The notes below the pieces were generated by a model, which searched no databases, was not told the DNA's origin, and worked only from the letters and a program-made list of their open reading frames with translations. This document shows positions 8,459 to 17,400 of a stretch of 64,000 nt of DNA, piece after piece; position 1 is the first letter of the stretch; each line of letters opens with the position of its first letter. Origin of the DNA: Prevotella sp. (GTDB lineage Bacteria; Bacteroidota; Bacteroidia; Bacteroidales; Bacteroidaceae); the NCBI GenBank assembly GCA_017619275.1, contig JAFZSR010000031.1, positions 1 to 64,000 of the forward strand, read 5' to 3'. A program made the translations under genes and the position numbers.

Positions 8459-10846
8459 CTATTTATAGGTAAAATAACTAGTGCGGAAGGCACGGATGGG
8501 ATACCAGTTGGCCCGATTGCTGTCAATAGTGAGGATCCGCGTGGTGTAGTTGGCTCCCACTGCCATCACATGCCCGTCGTAGGGACTGTTCTTGGCCGGA
8601 ATAAAACAATAGTCACCCGCATAGTGGTATGCCGCCGTGCCATAGGTCTTCGTCGGGTCGAAAGCATCGTAACTACCCCAATAGCCCACAAACTGAGCGT
8701 CGAACCCCGACACTTGCCCCTTGAACAGCGACTTCACGTTCTTTCCTATATAATCATGCAATTGCTCCAGGTCTTGCGACTTGGGCACATACCAGTGAAT
8801 GGCTTCCCGGGTCTGCTCGTCTTCCTCATCGTCGAACAGCCCAGGATAACGCTCCCTGAACTCCGGTGCGTTGCCATAGAACACGTTGGCAAAGAGCATG
8901 CTGTCCTTTATTTGCTCATAGATGTTGAAGCCGCCATTCGGGTTGTTTACATCCCAAGGAACCCCGAACCACAGACTCTCGTTCACGTTTCGCCTTGTCC
9001 AATAGCCCGAGCCAATCTTCAGGATGGGCGTACTTATCTTGTCGATTCTGAACACCTCGTTGGTAGTCTTCAGCTCAATGTTCTGCATGGCAATGCCGAA
9101 ACTGTTTGAATACAAATTGCCATGCACGTAGTAGAGCGTGTCCAGGATGTCGCCCATGCCGTAATCGTCGATAGGATCCACATAGACTTCGCCTTCGCTG
9201 AACGTCAACATGGCTGGTGGATAGTCGCCGTCGCCCCGGAAGACGCCCTGCCCTATTCGGGCGCGTCCCTCCAATATGGGATAGTAGACAACGATGCGGC
9301 GGTCGCTGCGCACCTTCGGCACATACTCCTCGCAGACCTGCAACAGCGGTGTTCCTCTCACCTTGTCGCGGGCCACACGGACAAGCGACGCGTTGGAGGC
9401 CGTTCCAAACTTTGCCAGGTTCGCGTCCTTCAGGTCAATGACGTAGTTGTCAATGCCCAGTTCAAGGTCGGTGAAGTCGCAGTCGCTGCGCGACGACATG
9501 GCCATGATATAGCTCTGCACATTGGCCTTGGCATCGGCATCGGCAAACAGTTCCCAAATGGGCATGAAGCGGAAGTCGACCACATCGAGGTTTTTACGGC
9601 GAGAGGCGTCGTTCAGGTCGTTGGGCGACACGCTGGCCAGCCACGACACCACCAGGTCGCCGTCGAGCACCTTGCTGTTGGTAAGCGTCTTGATGGTTCC
9701 CAAAAGGCGGGTGCGCGTCGCATCCGAGCCACCAGAAACCTGAATGCTGTTCTGGTTGGAGAGGTCGCTGGTGAGGTGTTCGCTGGTCTTCGTATTGCTG
9801 GTCTTCTTGGTGCGTCCAAATACTTTCTTGCTCGTCTCCTCCGTCTCTTTCTCAAACTCATAATTCGACGATTTCTCGAACGTCAGGCAGAGGTCCATCT
9901 TGCAGCCAGCCGAAGCACTGATGATTAGGTGCGTTCCATAGTTGTCGATTAGCTCCCTGATGGCATTTTCGCGCTGCACGCCGCTACTGTTGAGGACTTT
10001 GTTGTAGGCTTTGCGGAAGCTGTCGGTGAAGGGCAGGTCAGTCACTCCTTTCTCTTTCACCAGATAGCGCAGTGCTCCCTCGTCCATGCTGCGGGTGACC
10101 ACCGTCTTCTGCAAACGGGCATAGCTACACGCCTGTTCGCTCACCGAATGCTTGGTCACCTCGCTGAAGCGATGAGTTGTTTTCTTCACGACAAGGATAT
10201 CTGTTTGCGACGTCATTTCCTTGGTGAGTTTCATCGACATTTCCTGGAGCGACCACGCCGAGATGACTTGGAATGATTCTACTGCACGCACGGTCTCCTG
10301 CATGCTGTGGAAGGTGGTGTCGCTATCGAAGCGCCCCAGGCGCACGGCGTCGATGATATGTCCGCGCTGGCTGTTGAGCGATTTATACTCCTCAAAGGCG
10401 TTGAACCCCCAGCCCACGCGGAAGTCGGAGAGCGGGTCGGGGTCGTCGCCGTCGTTGGTGCGGTCGTCGCCAAGGCCACGCTGCCTGATGGTGAGCACCG
10501 TCTGCTGTTCGGGGTGGCTATTGCTGCGCACAATGATGTCGGCCGTTCGAGCCTTACCGTCTTTATTAGGCTCTGCCAGCACTTGAATGATGCCATCGGC
10601 GGGCAACGTAGTGCTGATGACGGTGAGCCAGTCGGCATTGGTGGCGATGGTCAGCGTAGAGTCGGGCTTTCCTGTGGTGACGGTGTAGAGGCTGTAGTAG
10701 CGCCCATAAAGGTCGATGTCGGCCTCTTTGCCGCCGTCTTCCCATGCCACCGTCCAGCCTGCCACGTCGACGAGATCGTCGTCGTGGTCGTGGCAGCCCG
10801 TCAAGCCGACAAGCAGCAGGAATAAGAGGGCGGCATACTTATTCAT
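8459..10846 (-). CDS. MACPF-domain surface lipoprotein with BACON domain (pore former 3)
   Basis: A 795-residue lipoprotein: lipobox VGLTGC, Cys18, then HDHDDD. Residues about 45-122 form a BACON-like beta-sandwich (ATNADWLTVISTTLPADG, ending VLTIRQRG). The MACPF core follows, with the signature NYGTHLIISASAGC (YGTH at 303-306). The flanking TEETSKKVFGRTKKTSNTKT and SDLSNQNSIQVSGGSDA segments fit the family's membrane-inserting helices and glycine-rich strand. A C-terminal extension of about 300 residues follows. MACPF proteins oligomerise into membrane pores; in gut Bacteroides some are secreted antimicrobial proteins (BSAPs). The ATG at 10846 overlaps the upstream MACPF gene by 8 bp; a TTG at 10852 is a less likely start. 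Target cell and partner are unknown. Confidence 0.85.
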   Translation of the reverse strand: MNKYAALLFLLLVGLTGCHDHDDDLVDVAGWTVAWEDGGKEADIDLYGRYYSLYTVTTGKPDSTLTIATNADWLTVISTTLPADGIIQVLAEPNKDGKARTADIIVRSNSHPEQQTVLTIRQRGLGDDRTNDGDDPDPLSDFRVGWGFNAFEEYKSLNSQRGHIIDAVRLGRFDSDTTFHSMQETVRAVESFQVISAWSLQEMSMKLTKEMTSQTDILVVKKTTHRFSEVTKHSVSEQACSYARLQKTVVTRSMDEGALRYLVKEKGVTDLPFTDSFRKAYNKVLNSSGVQRENAIRELIDNYGTHLIISASAGCKMDLCLTFEKSSNYEFEKETEETSKKVFGRTKKTSNTKTSEHLTSDLSNQNSIQVSGGSDATRTRLLGTIKTLTNSKVLDGDLVVSWLASVSPNDLNDASRRKNLDVVDFRFMPIWELFADADAKANVQSYIMAMSSRSDCDFTDLELGIDNYVIDLKDANLAKFGTASNASLVRVARDKVRGTPLLQVCEEYVPKVRSDRRIVVYYPILEGRARIGQGVFRGDGDYPPAMLTFSEGEVYVDPIDDYGMGDILDTLYYVHGNLYSNSFGIAMQNIELKTTNEVFRIDKISTPILKIGSGYWTRRNVNESLWFGVPWDVNNPNGGFNIYEQIKDSMLFANVFYGNAPEFRERYPGLFDDEEDEQTREAIHWYVPKSQDLEQLHDYIGKNVKSLFKGQVSGFDAQFVGYWGSYDAFDPTKTYGTAAYHYAGDYCFIPAKNSPYDGHVMAVGANYTTRILTIDSNRANWYPIRAFRTSYFTYK

Positions 10847-12839
10847 AGCCAATCTCTGTTGTGTTCAGGATATACACATAGTCATCGTTGCGCACCATGC
10901 GGTCTTTCCATGTCGTCGCATCGAAGTATTCGGGATAGATTTCGGCCTCCTCGGGCTGCTCGGTGACGAAGCTCCAGTTAGGCAGGTTGTCGTAACGGTT
11001 CTTGTTGTTCAGGTAGAAGTGGCCGAAGTGCTTCACCACTCTCACTGGCTGTCCAGCCAAGGAGCCGTCGATGGCGATGCCGCCCGGACGTTCCACTCCC
11101 GCCACGGGATGCCCTTCCAAGTAGTCGGCTACGACCAAGCGCTTGGTAGACAGCGAGCCGACGTTCATATAGATGTTGCCGTCGAAATCTTCTTCGTCCA
11201 CCTCGCCAAGCTTCGACACCGTCAGCTCGTTGTGGCTCCAAACCACCTGATAGGCCATGTCCTTATAAACGCAAAGGCCGCTGCCCAACTTCACATGGCC
11301 CTCGTAGATGGGATAGACTACGTAAACCTTCTCCCGCCCCGCAATGGGCGGGATAAGCTCGTGGCAGATGGTGGCTACGTAGCGTCCGGCCACGACGATG
11401 TCGGTGACGTCGGGGTCGTTGAAAGTATATTTCTGGTTGCCTATGCGGCAAACGAATTTTCTCTGTGAATAGGGGATGGCGACGTTGACGAAATTGCGGT
11501 TGCCCAGTAGACGCTGCATGGTGGCGGCATTGCTGTAGACGCGCGACTGGATGCGCTCGGCCAGCGTCTCGTCGGCTATCAGCTCCCAAATGGGCATCAC
11601 CTGCATCGAGGTCATCTCCACATTGCTGTTGGCCAGGTCGTCGTCGCTGAAGTAAACCGAGCGTTCCCAGCGGTCGAGGTCGTCTTCCGAAATGTTGATG
11701 TTTTCGCTGGAGAAAGTGGTCATGCCCATAATAGCGTCGAGGATGGTCATGTCGCCACCCACCAAGTCGACGACGCATTTGCAGTCGCGAAGAACTTGGT
11801 ACTCCTTGGTTTCAGATGATGATGAGTTGTGCTGTTCAAATAGCGAGGCGATGGCCACACTCGACAGCGCACCCTCATTGATCTCATCCACAAATTTGTG
11901 TGTCTCCACCTGCACATCCAGAGTAAGGCTGGCACCGAGTTCCACATCCCACACCATGTGCGAGCCGTAGACGTCAAGGAAATCGTCTACAGCCCTCCAG
12001 TCCGAGACTGGCGTGGCGGCAAGTCGCTTCAAGGCATTGCGGAAGCTGCTGGTGAGTAGGCTGGGGTGGCTTTTCACATACTTCGCTATGTTCTCAGGCA
12101 CCAATGTGAAGCGTGCGCGTGGCAATGCTCTTCTGTCGCGCAGAATGTACGATTCTATCAGGCCTTCCTCGAAGGCATGGATGTCAGTCTGGATGCTGCC
12201 CTCGAAGAGGATGGCAACGCCTCCTTCAACATCGGCTTTGAAATTGGAGTTCTGCACATAGTCCACCACCGACGTGTAAACGCTGTGTGTGCGCTGCAGC
12301 TCATTGAGGCGTTCTACAAAGATGAATTTTTCTACGTATTTCTTTTCCAGTTCGTCGATGACGGCTCGGTTGAGCAGCTGGCAACGCACATAATTGGGGT
12401 TGCAATATTCGCCGCCAATGGCGTCATAGCTATAGCCTATGGCGTGGTGGCGATAGAAGCTGCGGCGCGCATCGGTATCCGAAGCCCTTGAGGCTGGCGG
12501 CTGTGCCAACGTCACTTGGGCCAGCGAGCCGTCGGCGCGGGTGACGGCCACGATGGCCGTGCGCCATTGGCCATCGTCGTTTTGCTCGACGTAGAGGCTA
12601 CAACTGTCGACAGCCATCAGGAAGTCGGCCTCGGGCGAGGCAACGCTGACGGAGATGACAGAACCAGCCCCCCATCCTTGCAATTCGGCCATATCGAGTG
12701 TCTGGTCGAAAGGAGATATTTCAATGGCGTCGGCGGGCTGCTGCCCATCGGCATCATTGAGGACATCCCCCTCCAACCCTTCGTAGCAGGCCATTGCCAC
12801 GAAGGGAAGGAGGAGAAGTATCCATTTGGTTTTGCTCAT
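10839..12839 (-). CDS. MACPF-domain surface lipoprotein (pore former 2)
   Basis: A 666-residue lipoprotein: lipobox PFVAMAC with Cys18, then YEGLEGD. Residues about 40-115 look like a BACON-like domain (AQVTLAQPPA at its end). The MACPF region starts with HHAIGYSYDAIGGEYCNP, a typical Bacteroidota MACPF entry segment, and carries the signature VYGSHMVWDVELGASL (YGSH at 291-294, with Ser in place of Thr). The C-terminal third aligns in layout with that of the next gene: VPYSQRKFVCRIGNQKY, then HELIPPIAGREKVYVVYPI against the downstream protein's CEEYVPKVRSDRRIVVYYPI. The two are therefore paralogues. The start at 12839 was chosen because MSKTKWILLLL gives a clean signal peptide, whereas the ATG at 12890 would overlap the preceding coding end. 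It is likely a pore-forming subunit. Confidence 0.85.
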   Translation of the reverse strand: MSKTKWILLLLPFVAMACYEGLEGDVLNDADGQQPADAIEISPFDQTLDMAELQGWGAGSVISVSVASPEADFLMAVDSCSLYVEQNDDGQWRTAIVAVTRADGSLAQVTLAQPPASRASDTDARRSFYRHHAIGYSYDAIGGEYCNPNYVRCQLLNRAVIDELEKKYVEKFIFVERLNELQRTHSVYTSVVDYVQNSNFKADVEGGVAILFEGSIQTDIHAFEEGLIESYILRDRRALPRARFTLVPENIAKYVKSHPSLLTSSFRNALKRLAATPVSDWRAVDDFLDVYGSHMVWDVELGASLTLDVQVETHKFVDEINEGALSSVAIASLFEQHNSSSSETKEYQVLRDCKCVVDLVGGDMTILDAIMGMTTFSSENINISEDDLDRWERSVYFSDDDLANSNVEMTSMQVMPIWELIADETLAERIQSRVYSNAATMQRLLGNRNFVNVAIPYSQRKFVCRIGNQKYTFNDPDVTDIVVAGRYVATICHELIPPIAGREKVYVVYPIYEGHVKLGSGLCVYKDMAYQVVWSHNELTVSKLGEVDEEDFDGNIYMNVGSLSTKRLVVADYLEGHPVAGVERPGGIAIDGSLAGQPVRVVKHFGHFYLNNKNRYDNLPNWSFVTEQPEEAEIYPEYFDATTWKDRMVRNDDYVYILNTTEIGYE

Positions 12840-12870
12840 TGAATAATTTCTATTGGACACCAGGACCCGA

Positions 12871-14331
12871 TTATTCCTCTTCGTCATCATCCAGCATCTT
12901 GCTGATGATCTCGCTGTCCTTGTATTTCTTCAGGCTCTTTACATACTGCTTCATGTAGTTGGCTGCCGACCTCTCCAAAAGGTTCCAGACACCAGTGAGT
13001 TCCACATTGATGAGTTCCACGTTGCTGTTGCCATCGCCTTTCTCCATCTTTATGCTCTTGGCCCAGTTGTTGATGGCTTCCTTTTGTGTGAAATCCTTCG
13101 GGTTGTTCAGGAACACGTCGTAGACAGCCTGTTGCTTTTCAATGGTGCCACCCTTGATGACTCCCTCGAAATAGCAGTGCTTCAAAGTTTCCACCATCTG
13201 CTTCTCATAGTCGACTTGCACCTCGGCATCCAGCTGGAAGACGGCAGCCTTGATTTCGGCCGTTGCCTTGGCCTGGTCGACATCGAAGTATTCTTTCGTC
13301 CAAACGGTGTCCATCGAGCACTTCAGCATGTAGGAGCCGCCTAATTGGGCCGAAGAAACGATGGCTGGGCTGCCAGCCAAGCTGACGATGTCGGCGCAGA
13401 GGTTCTTCATCTTTGTATCCTCGCTCACGTTGTCCACTTCCGTCTCTTCGGCTCTTTCATTCAGCTGGTTGACCTTCTTGATGAACTTAGATGTGAGCAT
13501 GGAGCCACGGAAGTCCTCATGGCCATCCTTGGTGAGTTCGGGTTTGCCCTCGTCCACCCAGTCTTCGTATGCGCTCAGCACGCCGTTCAGGTTCACGGTA
13601 GCGTCGTAGAGCGGATAGTTTGCAGCCAGGTTAACGCTGTTGGCGTAGGTATTGCGCTTTTCTCCTGCCTTGATGGCGCCACTGATGCCCATCTTGAAGG
13701 TGCCGTATGAGATGGTGACGCTGATGCGCACGCCCAGCGAGTCGTGTTTCGTTTCTGTGCTGTCGCAAACAGCGTCGGCGGCACGCAGCTCAGAGTGACG
13801 GGCGTCGAGAATAAGGTTGGAGTATTTGATGGGGAACACCCGCTGCACCTCTTCGATGGCGGCGATGTTCATAATGGTGTACCCCGTCTTCTTGAATCCA
13901 ACCACGTCGTAGCCGAAGCCGAGGCCCTTGTCGGTAGAAAGCTCAAGGCCAAGGTTCTCGGCATTGTCTTTGTTCACAATCTGCTTGATGGGAATAGCGA
14001 TGGTGTTGTCGCCGCTCTTAACTGTCAGCGTAGTGTTGCGCGAGATACCCTCATACTGTCCTTCCACCAATAAGGCAATGGCATCGCCGCTGTTGCCCTT
14101 GCTTCTCACCACAATCACCCAGTCGTCCTCTTCGGGAACGGAGGCCGTCCACGACCCACCAGTTACGGGGATGCGGAAGATGCCGCCACCGAATTCGGAG
14201 GTGATGCCGTCTTTGACTATCATCTCGTCGACCTTGATTTCGTTCTTGTCGTCATCGTCGGAGCAACTGATGAAGCCAAAGGCCATTGTGCAGCAGAGTA
14301 TGGCGCTGCCCCAAAATAGTTTTCTTTTCAT
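12871..14331 (-). CDS. MACPF/CDC-superfamily-like surface lipoprotein with degenerate signature (pore former 1)
   Basis: A 486-residue lipoprotein: lipobox GFISC with Cys23, then SDDDD. Residues about 44-120 form a BACON-like domain (GGIFRIPVTGGSWTASVPEE). The segment KGLGFGYDVVGF resembles the entry of Bacteroidota MACPF domains. Where the two downstream paralogues have YGTH or YGSH, this protein has AGSPAIVSSAQLGGSYML (319-336). That segment keeps the following strand but loses the aromatic and histidine residues, and is reminiscent of cholesterol-dependent cytolysins (PPxxVSxxxYG). A later HCYFEGVIKGGT resembles the CDC FTAVVLGGD strand. It lacks the long C-terminal extension of its neighbours. 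It may be an accessory or short subunit of a mixed pore. Assignment rests on within-locus alignment and motif memory and should be confirmed by structure prediction. Confidence 0.62.
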   Translation of the reverse strand: MKRKLFWGSAILCCTMAFGFISCSDDDDKNEIKVDEMIVKDGITSEFGGGIFRIPVTGGSWTASVPEEDDWVIVVRSKGNSGDAIALLVEGQYEGISRNTTLTVKSGDNTIAIPIKQIVNKDNAENLGLELSTDKGLGFGYDVVGFKKTGYTIMNIAAIEEVQRVFPIKYSNLILDARHSELRAADAVCDSTETKHDSLGVRISVTISYGTFKMGISGAIKAGEKRNTYANSVNLAANYPLYDATVNLNGVLSAYEDWVDEGKPELTKDGHEDFRGSMLTSKFIKKVNQLNERAEETEVDNVSEDTKMKNLCADIVSLAGSPAIVSSAQLGGSYMLKCSMDTVWTKEYFDVDQAKATAEIKAAVFQLDAEVQVDYEKQMVETLKHCYFEGVIKGGTIEKQQAVYDVFLNNPKDFTQKEAINNWAKSIKMEKGDGNSNVELINVELTGVWNLLERSAANYMKQYVKSLKKYKDSEIISKMLDDDEEE

Positions 14332-14410
14332 TGATTGGTTGTTTTTTTAGTTAAATGTAATTGATGTTTAGTATTATATAATAATGTTCGCGTACATAAT
14401 TGAAATGATA

Positions 14411-17400
14411 TTACTTGACAAGCACCTTGCGGCCATTCGTCACATAGATGCCACGCCGCGTGGGCTTGCCGCTTAGCCGCTGTCCGTCGAGGGTAAACCA
14501 CTCTGAGCGTGAATCGCGAAACGCGGAGCGCGGAGCATTTGCTTCCACATCAACGATGCCCGTAGATTCATCGTCGCCGAAATGAAGGTTGAAGGAATGC
14601 ACAAAGTCAGGCTCTGGAGCCTCTGATGTGCCAGCATGGATGCCGGTCAACTCGAAGTAGGCGCGGAAGGCATTGAGCGTGGTCGCTGCGCTGCCGTCAG
14701 GATAAAAGAGCGTATTCCCTGCACCGAGGAACAGCACTGTGGGGGTTTCCTTATCCCAAATGCAGGGGGCATAGGTTCCACGGAAGGCGACGGAGTAATC
14801 CAAATCACTCTCCGAAGTCTTTTCATGAACGGTCAAAGAAGTTGCTGCCGGCACGCCATTCAGTTCAACATTGCGGAAGACGGGGTTCACGATGTCCTGG
14901 CCGCTCCCCCACTTGATGAGATAAGGCTCCCCAGCATTCCCAACGCTATAGCCGTCATTATGTTTCTTTTGGTAATAGAAGTTCAGTGTCAGCGTTCCAT
15001 TGGAGGGGTCGAAGGCAGCCTCCTCGAAACCCATCACCGTGGCTCCTGAGAGCGGTTCAAGGCCTGTCAAATCCTCGCCGAAGTCGAAATTGAAGGGCAG
15101 GCAGATGGTGTTCCATTCGTTGTTCTTATAGAATGTCCGCCCCGAAAGCACATAGCTGTGGGAGTAAGCGTCGTGACGAGTCCAATAATTAATCCTATCC
15201 TCGTTGTTGGTGTTGTAGGGCAGACTGATGAGGCCACAGTCCGCACACAGGCCATAGTCGCCAAAAGCATGAGCTTCCAAAGTTGAAGAAGCAGAACAAT
15301 AGGCACAGCTGCCATGACGGAGACCGTCAACCAGATTCTTGCTATAGGCGCCTTGAACTTGGCCAGAGTGGTCGCAGGGTTCTATTCGCGCAGCGTAGTT
15401 GTGCCTCAGAATGAGAATTCGGTCATTGGCAGTGGTGTAATCACTAAAGTTATAACCCCTTCTTACGCGGGCGCCGTCGTCGATTTGCACCGTTCCGCTG
15501 GGAGCCGCATTAGCGTAGTTTCCCAGAATGCCGCCGTGGCCGATTGCTTGTGCCGAAGCACCAGTTCCAGGGGATAGAGTGACCGTGCTGCCGATGATGC
15601 TTACATTGGCACCACCACCCTGAAATTCGGGCATGTCGCTCGATTGGTAGGTGTCGGGATTGATGACGGGGTTGCTGATGCCTTGTGTGCCTCCACCGAT
15701 GGCCGCCGCATTAACGCCGCCGATGGCCGTCACCGTGCTGTTCTGGATGTTGATGGTGGCATAGCGTTCCATCGGTTCGGCAGCAGGGAAGCGGAACAGG
15801 TAGCAGCTGCCTTCTGCACCAGAGCCTATGCCGGCGCCAGCACTCTGGTTGTTATCGGCAGTGCCTCCCGTGGCCGTCACCGTGCTGTTCTCGATGGTGA
15901 TGGTGCCGAGGAAATAGCCCCCCGACACACCGTCGTTGTTCACACCACCCACGCCGCCGCCGATGCCAGCGCCGCCTCTGCTGCCCGTGGCCGTCACCTC
16001 GCTGTTGCGGATGCTGATGCTTTCGTTGTAGACAAAGGGGTCGATGTCTACACGCTGAAGGTGTATGTTGTATTCCCATTTGTTTGCAATGCTGCCATTG
16101 CCTATTCCTGCGGCAAAAAGGTCGCCCGTCGCCACAACCTTGGCGTTGCGGATGTCGATAGACGAGAAGAGCCCCCCTGCACCGCCGCCAATACCTGCGC
16201 CACACCTGCTTTGGGCGGTGATGTTTCCCCCGTAGATCCTGATGGGTCCACTGTTCAAAATGTCTTCGTCGGAATACCAGGCAGCCACCTCGTCGCCTTC
16301 GGTGTCGTAATAATACGAGCCGCTGCCTCCACCGATGTGCGAGGAACCACTGTACCCTGATATCTGGCCAGGCCTTAGCTTGCCCACCGAAGAATTGTCC
16401 TTGTCGGTTTGTGCATGAATGGTGAGACTTGCTGTTCTCAACACCCAGATGTCGCGACACACTTCCAATGTGGAGCCGTTGCCCAGCACCAAGTGAACAT
16501 CGCCCAGGACAAGCAGGTTGCCCTCGAATTTCTTGTTGGAGTCAACCACATACCAGCCTTCGCTGAGCGAGCAGCCGCCATAACCTGTGTTGACGTTGCT
16601 GACATCAATGACTTCCGACACCTTCAGACACTTGTCCTTCGTCTGTGTCGCTCCTTCCTCATTGATGTAGGCCACATTGGTGGCGTAGGGCAGACGTGCC
16701 AGCTCTCGGCGATAGACGAACAACCCATAGTTTGTATCGTCGTAGTGGAAGTAGTCTTCGCCCATTGCCGTGGGATTGAGTTTCGCATAGTGCTCGGTGA
16801 AGGGGGTGGAGTTTTGGGTGCTTTCGGTTGTGACATGCACATTGGCGCCAGTGGTGAAGACCGCCGACACCTTGATCTTCTTTCCGCTCTTCAGGAAGAC
16901 GTTGTTGGGCGTGCTGCCGCTCGTGTTGCCAGCCACCACAGGATGGTCGCTCATCTGCAGTGTGGCGGCGTCGCCTCCCACCCAGATGCCGCCACCGTTC
17001 ATCGTGCAGGTGTTGCCCGAAATTTCGCCGCCAATCATGCTCATCGCACCATAGTTGGTCACGCCGCCGCCACCATATCTGTTCACCACATTGTTGTTGA
17101 TGGCTGCGTCGGCGATGTGAAGCTGGCCGCCCGCACTGTTGTAGATGCCGCCACCGTCGGGCGCAGTGTTTGCGGTGATGCTGCCACCATAGATGGTCAA
17201 TATGCCGCTTTCGCCGTTGTAGATGCCACCGCCATAGTTATTGCTGGCATTGTTGCCTGCGATGGTGCCACCCCAGATCTCCATCTTGTTGTTGTTCCAG
17301 ATGCCGCCACCACGGGTGGTGGCCGTGTTATTGCCAATGGTGCCGCCATAGATGCGCAGCGTGCCATAGTTCACCACGCCGCCGCCGCCCGCACTGCTTG

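Noticed and set aside
5129..14331. Naming the MACPF genes as known BSAP bacteriocins
   Set aside because: BSAPs are MACPF proteins of gut Bacteroides with defined targets. Domain identity alone does not show the same function, and no immunity or receptor-variant gene was recognised here.
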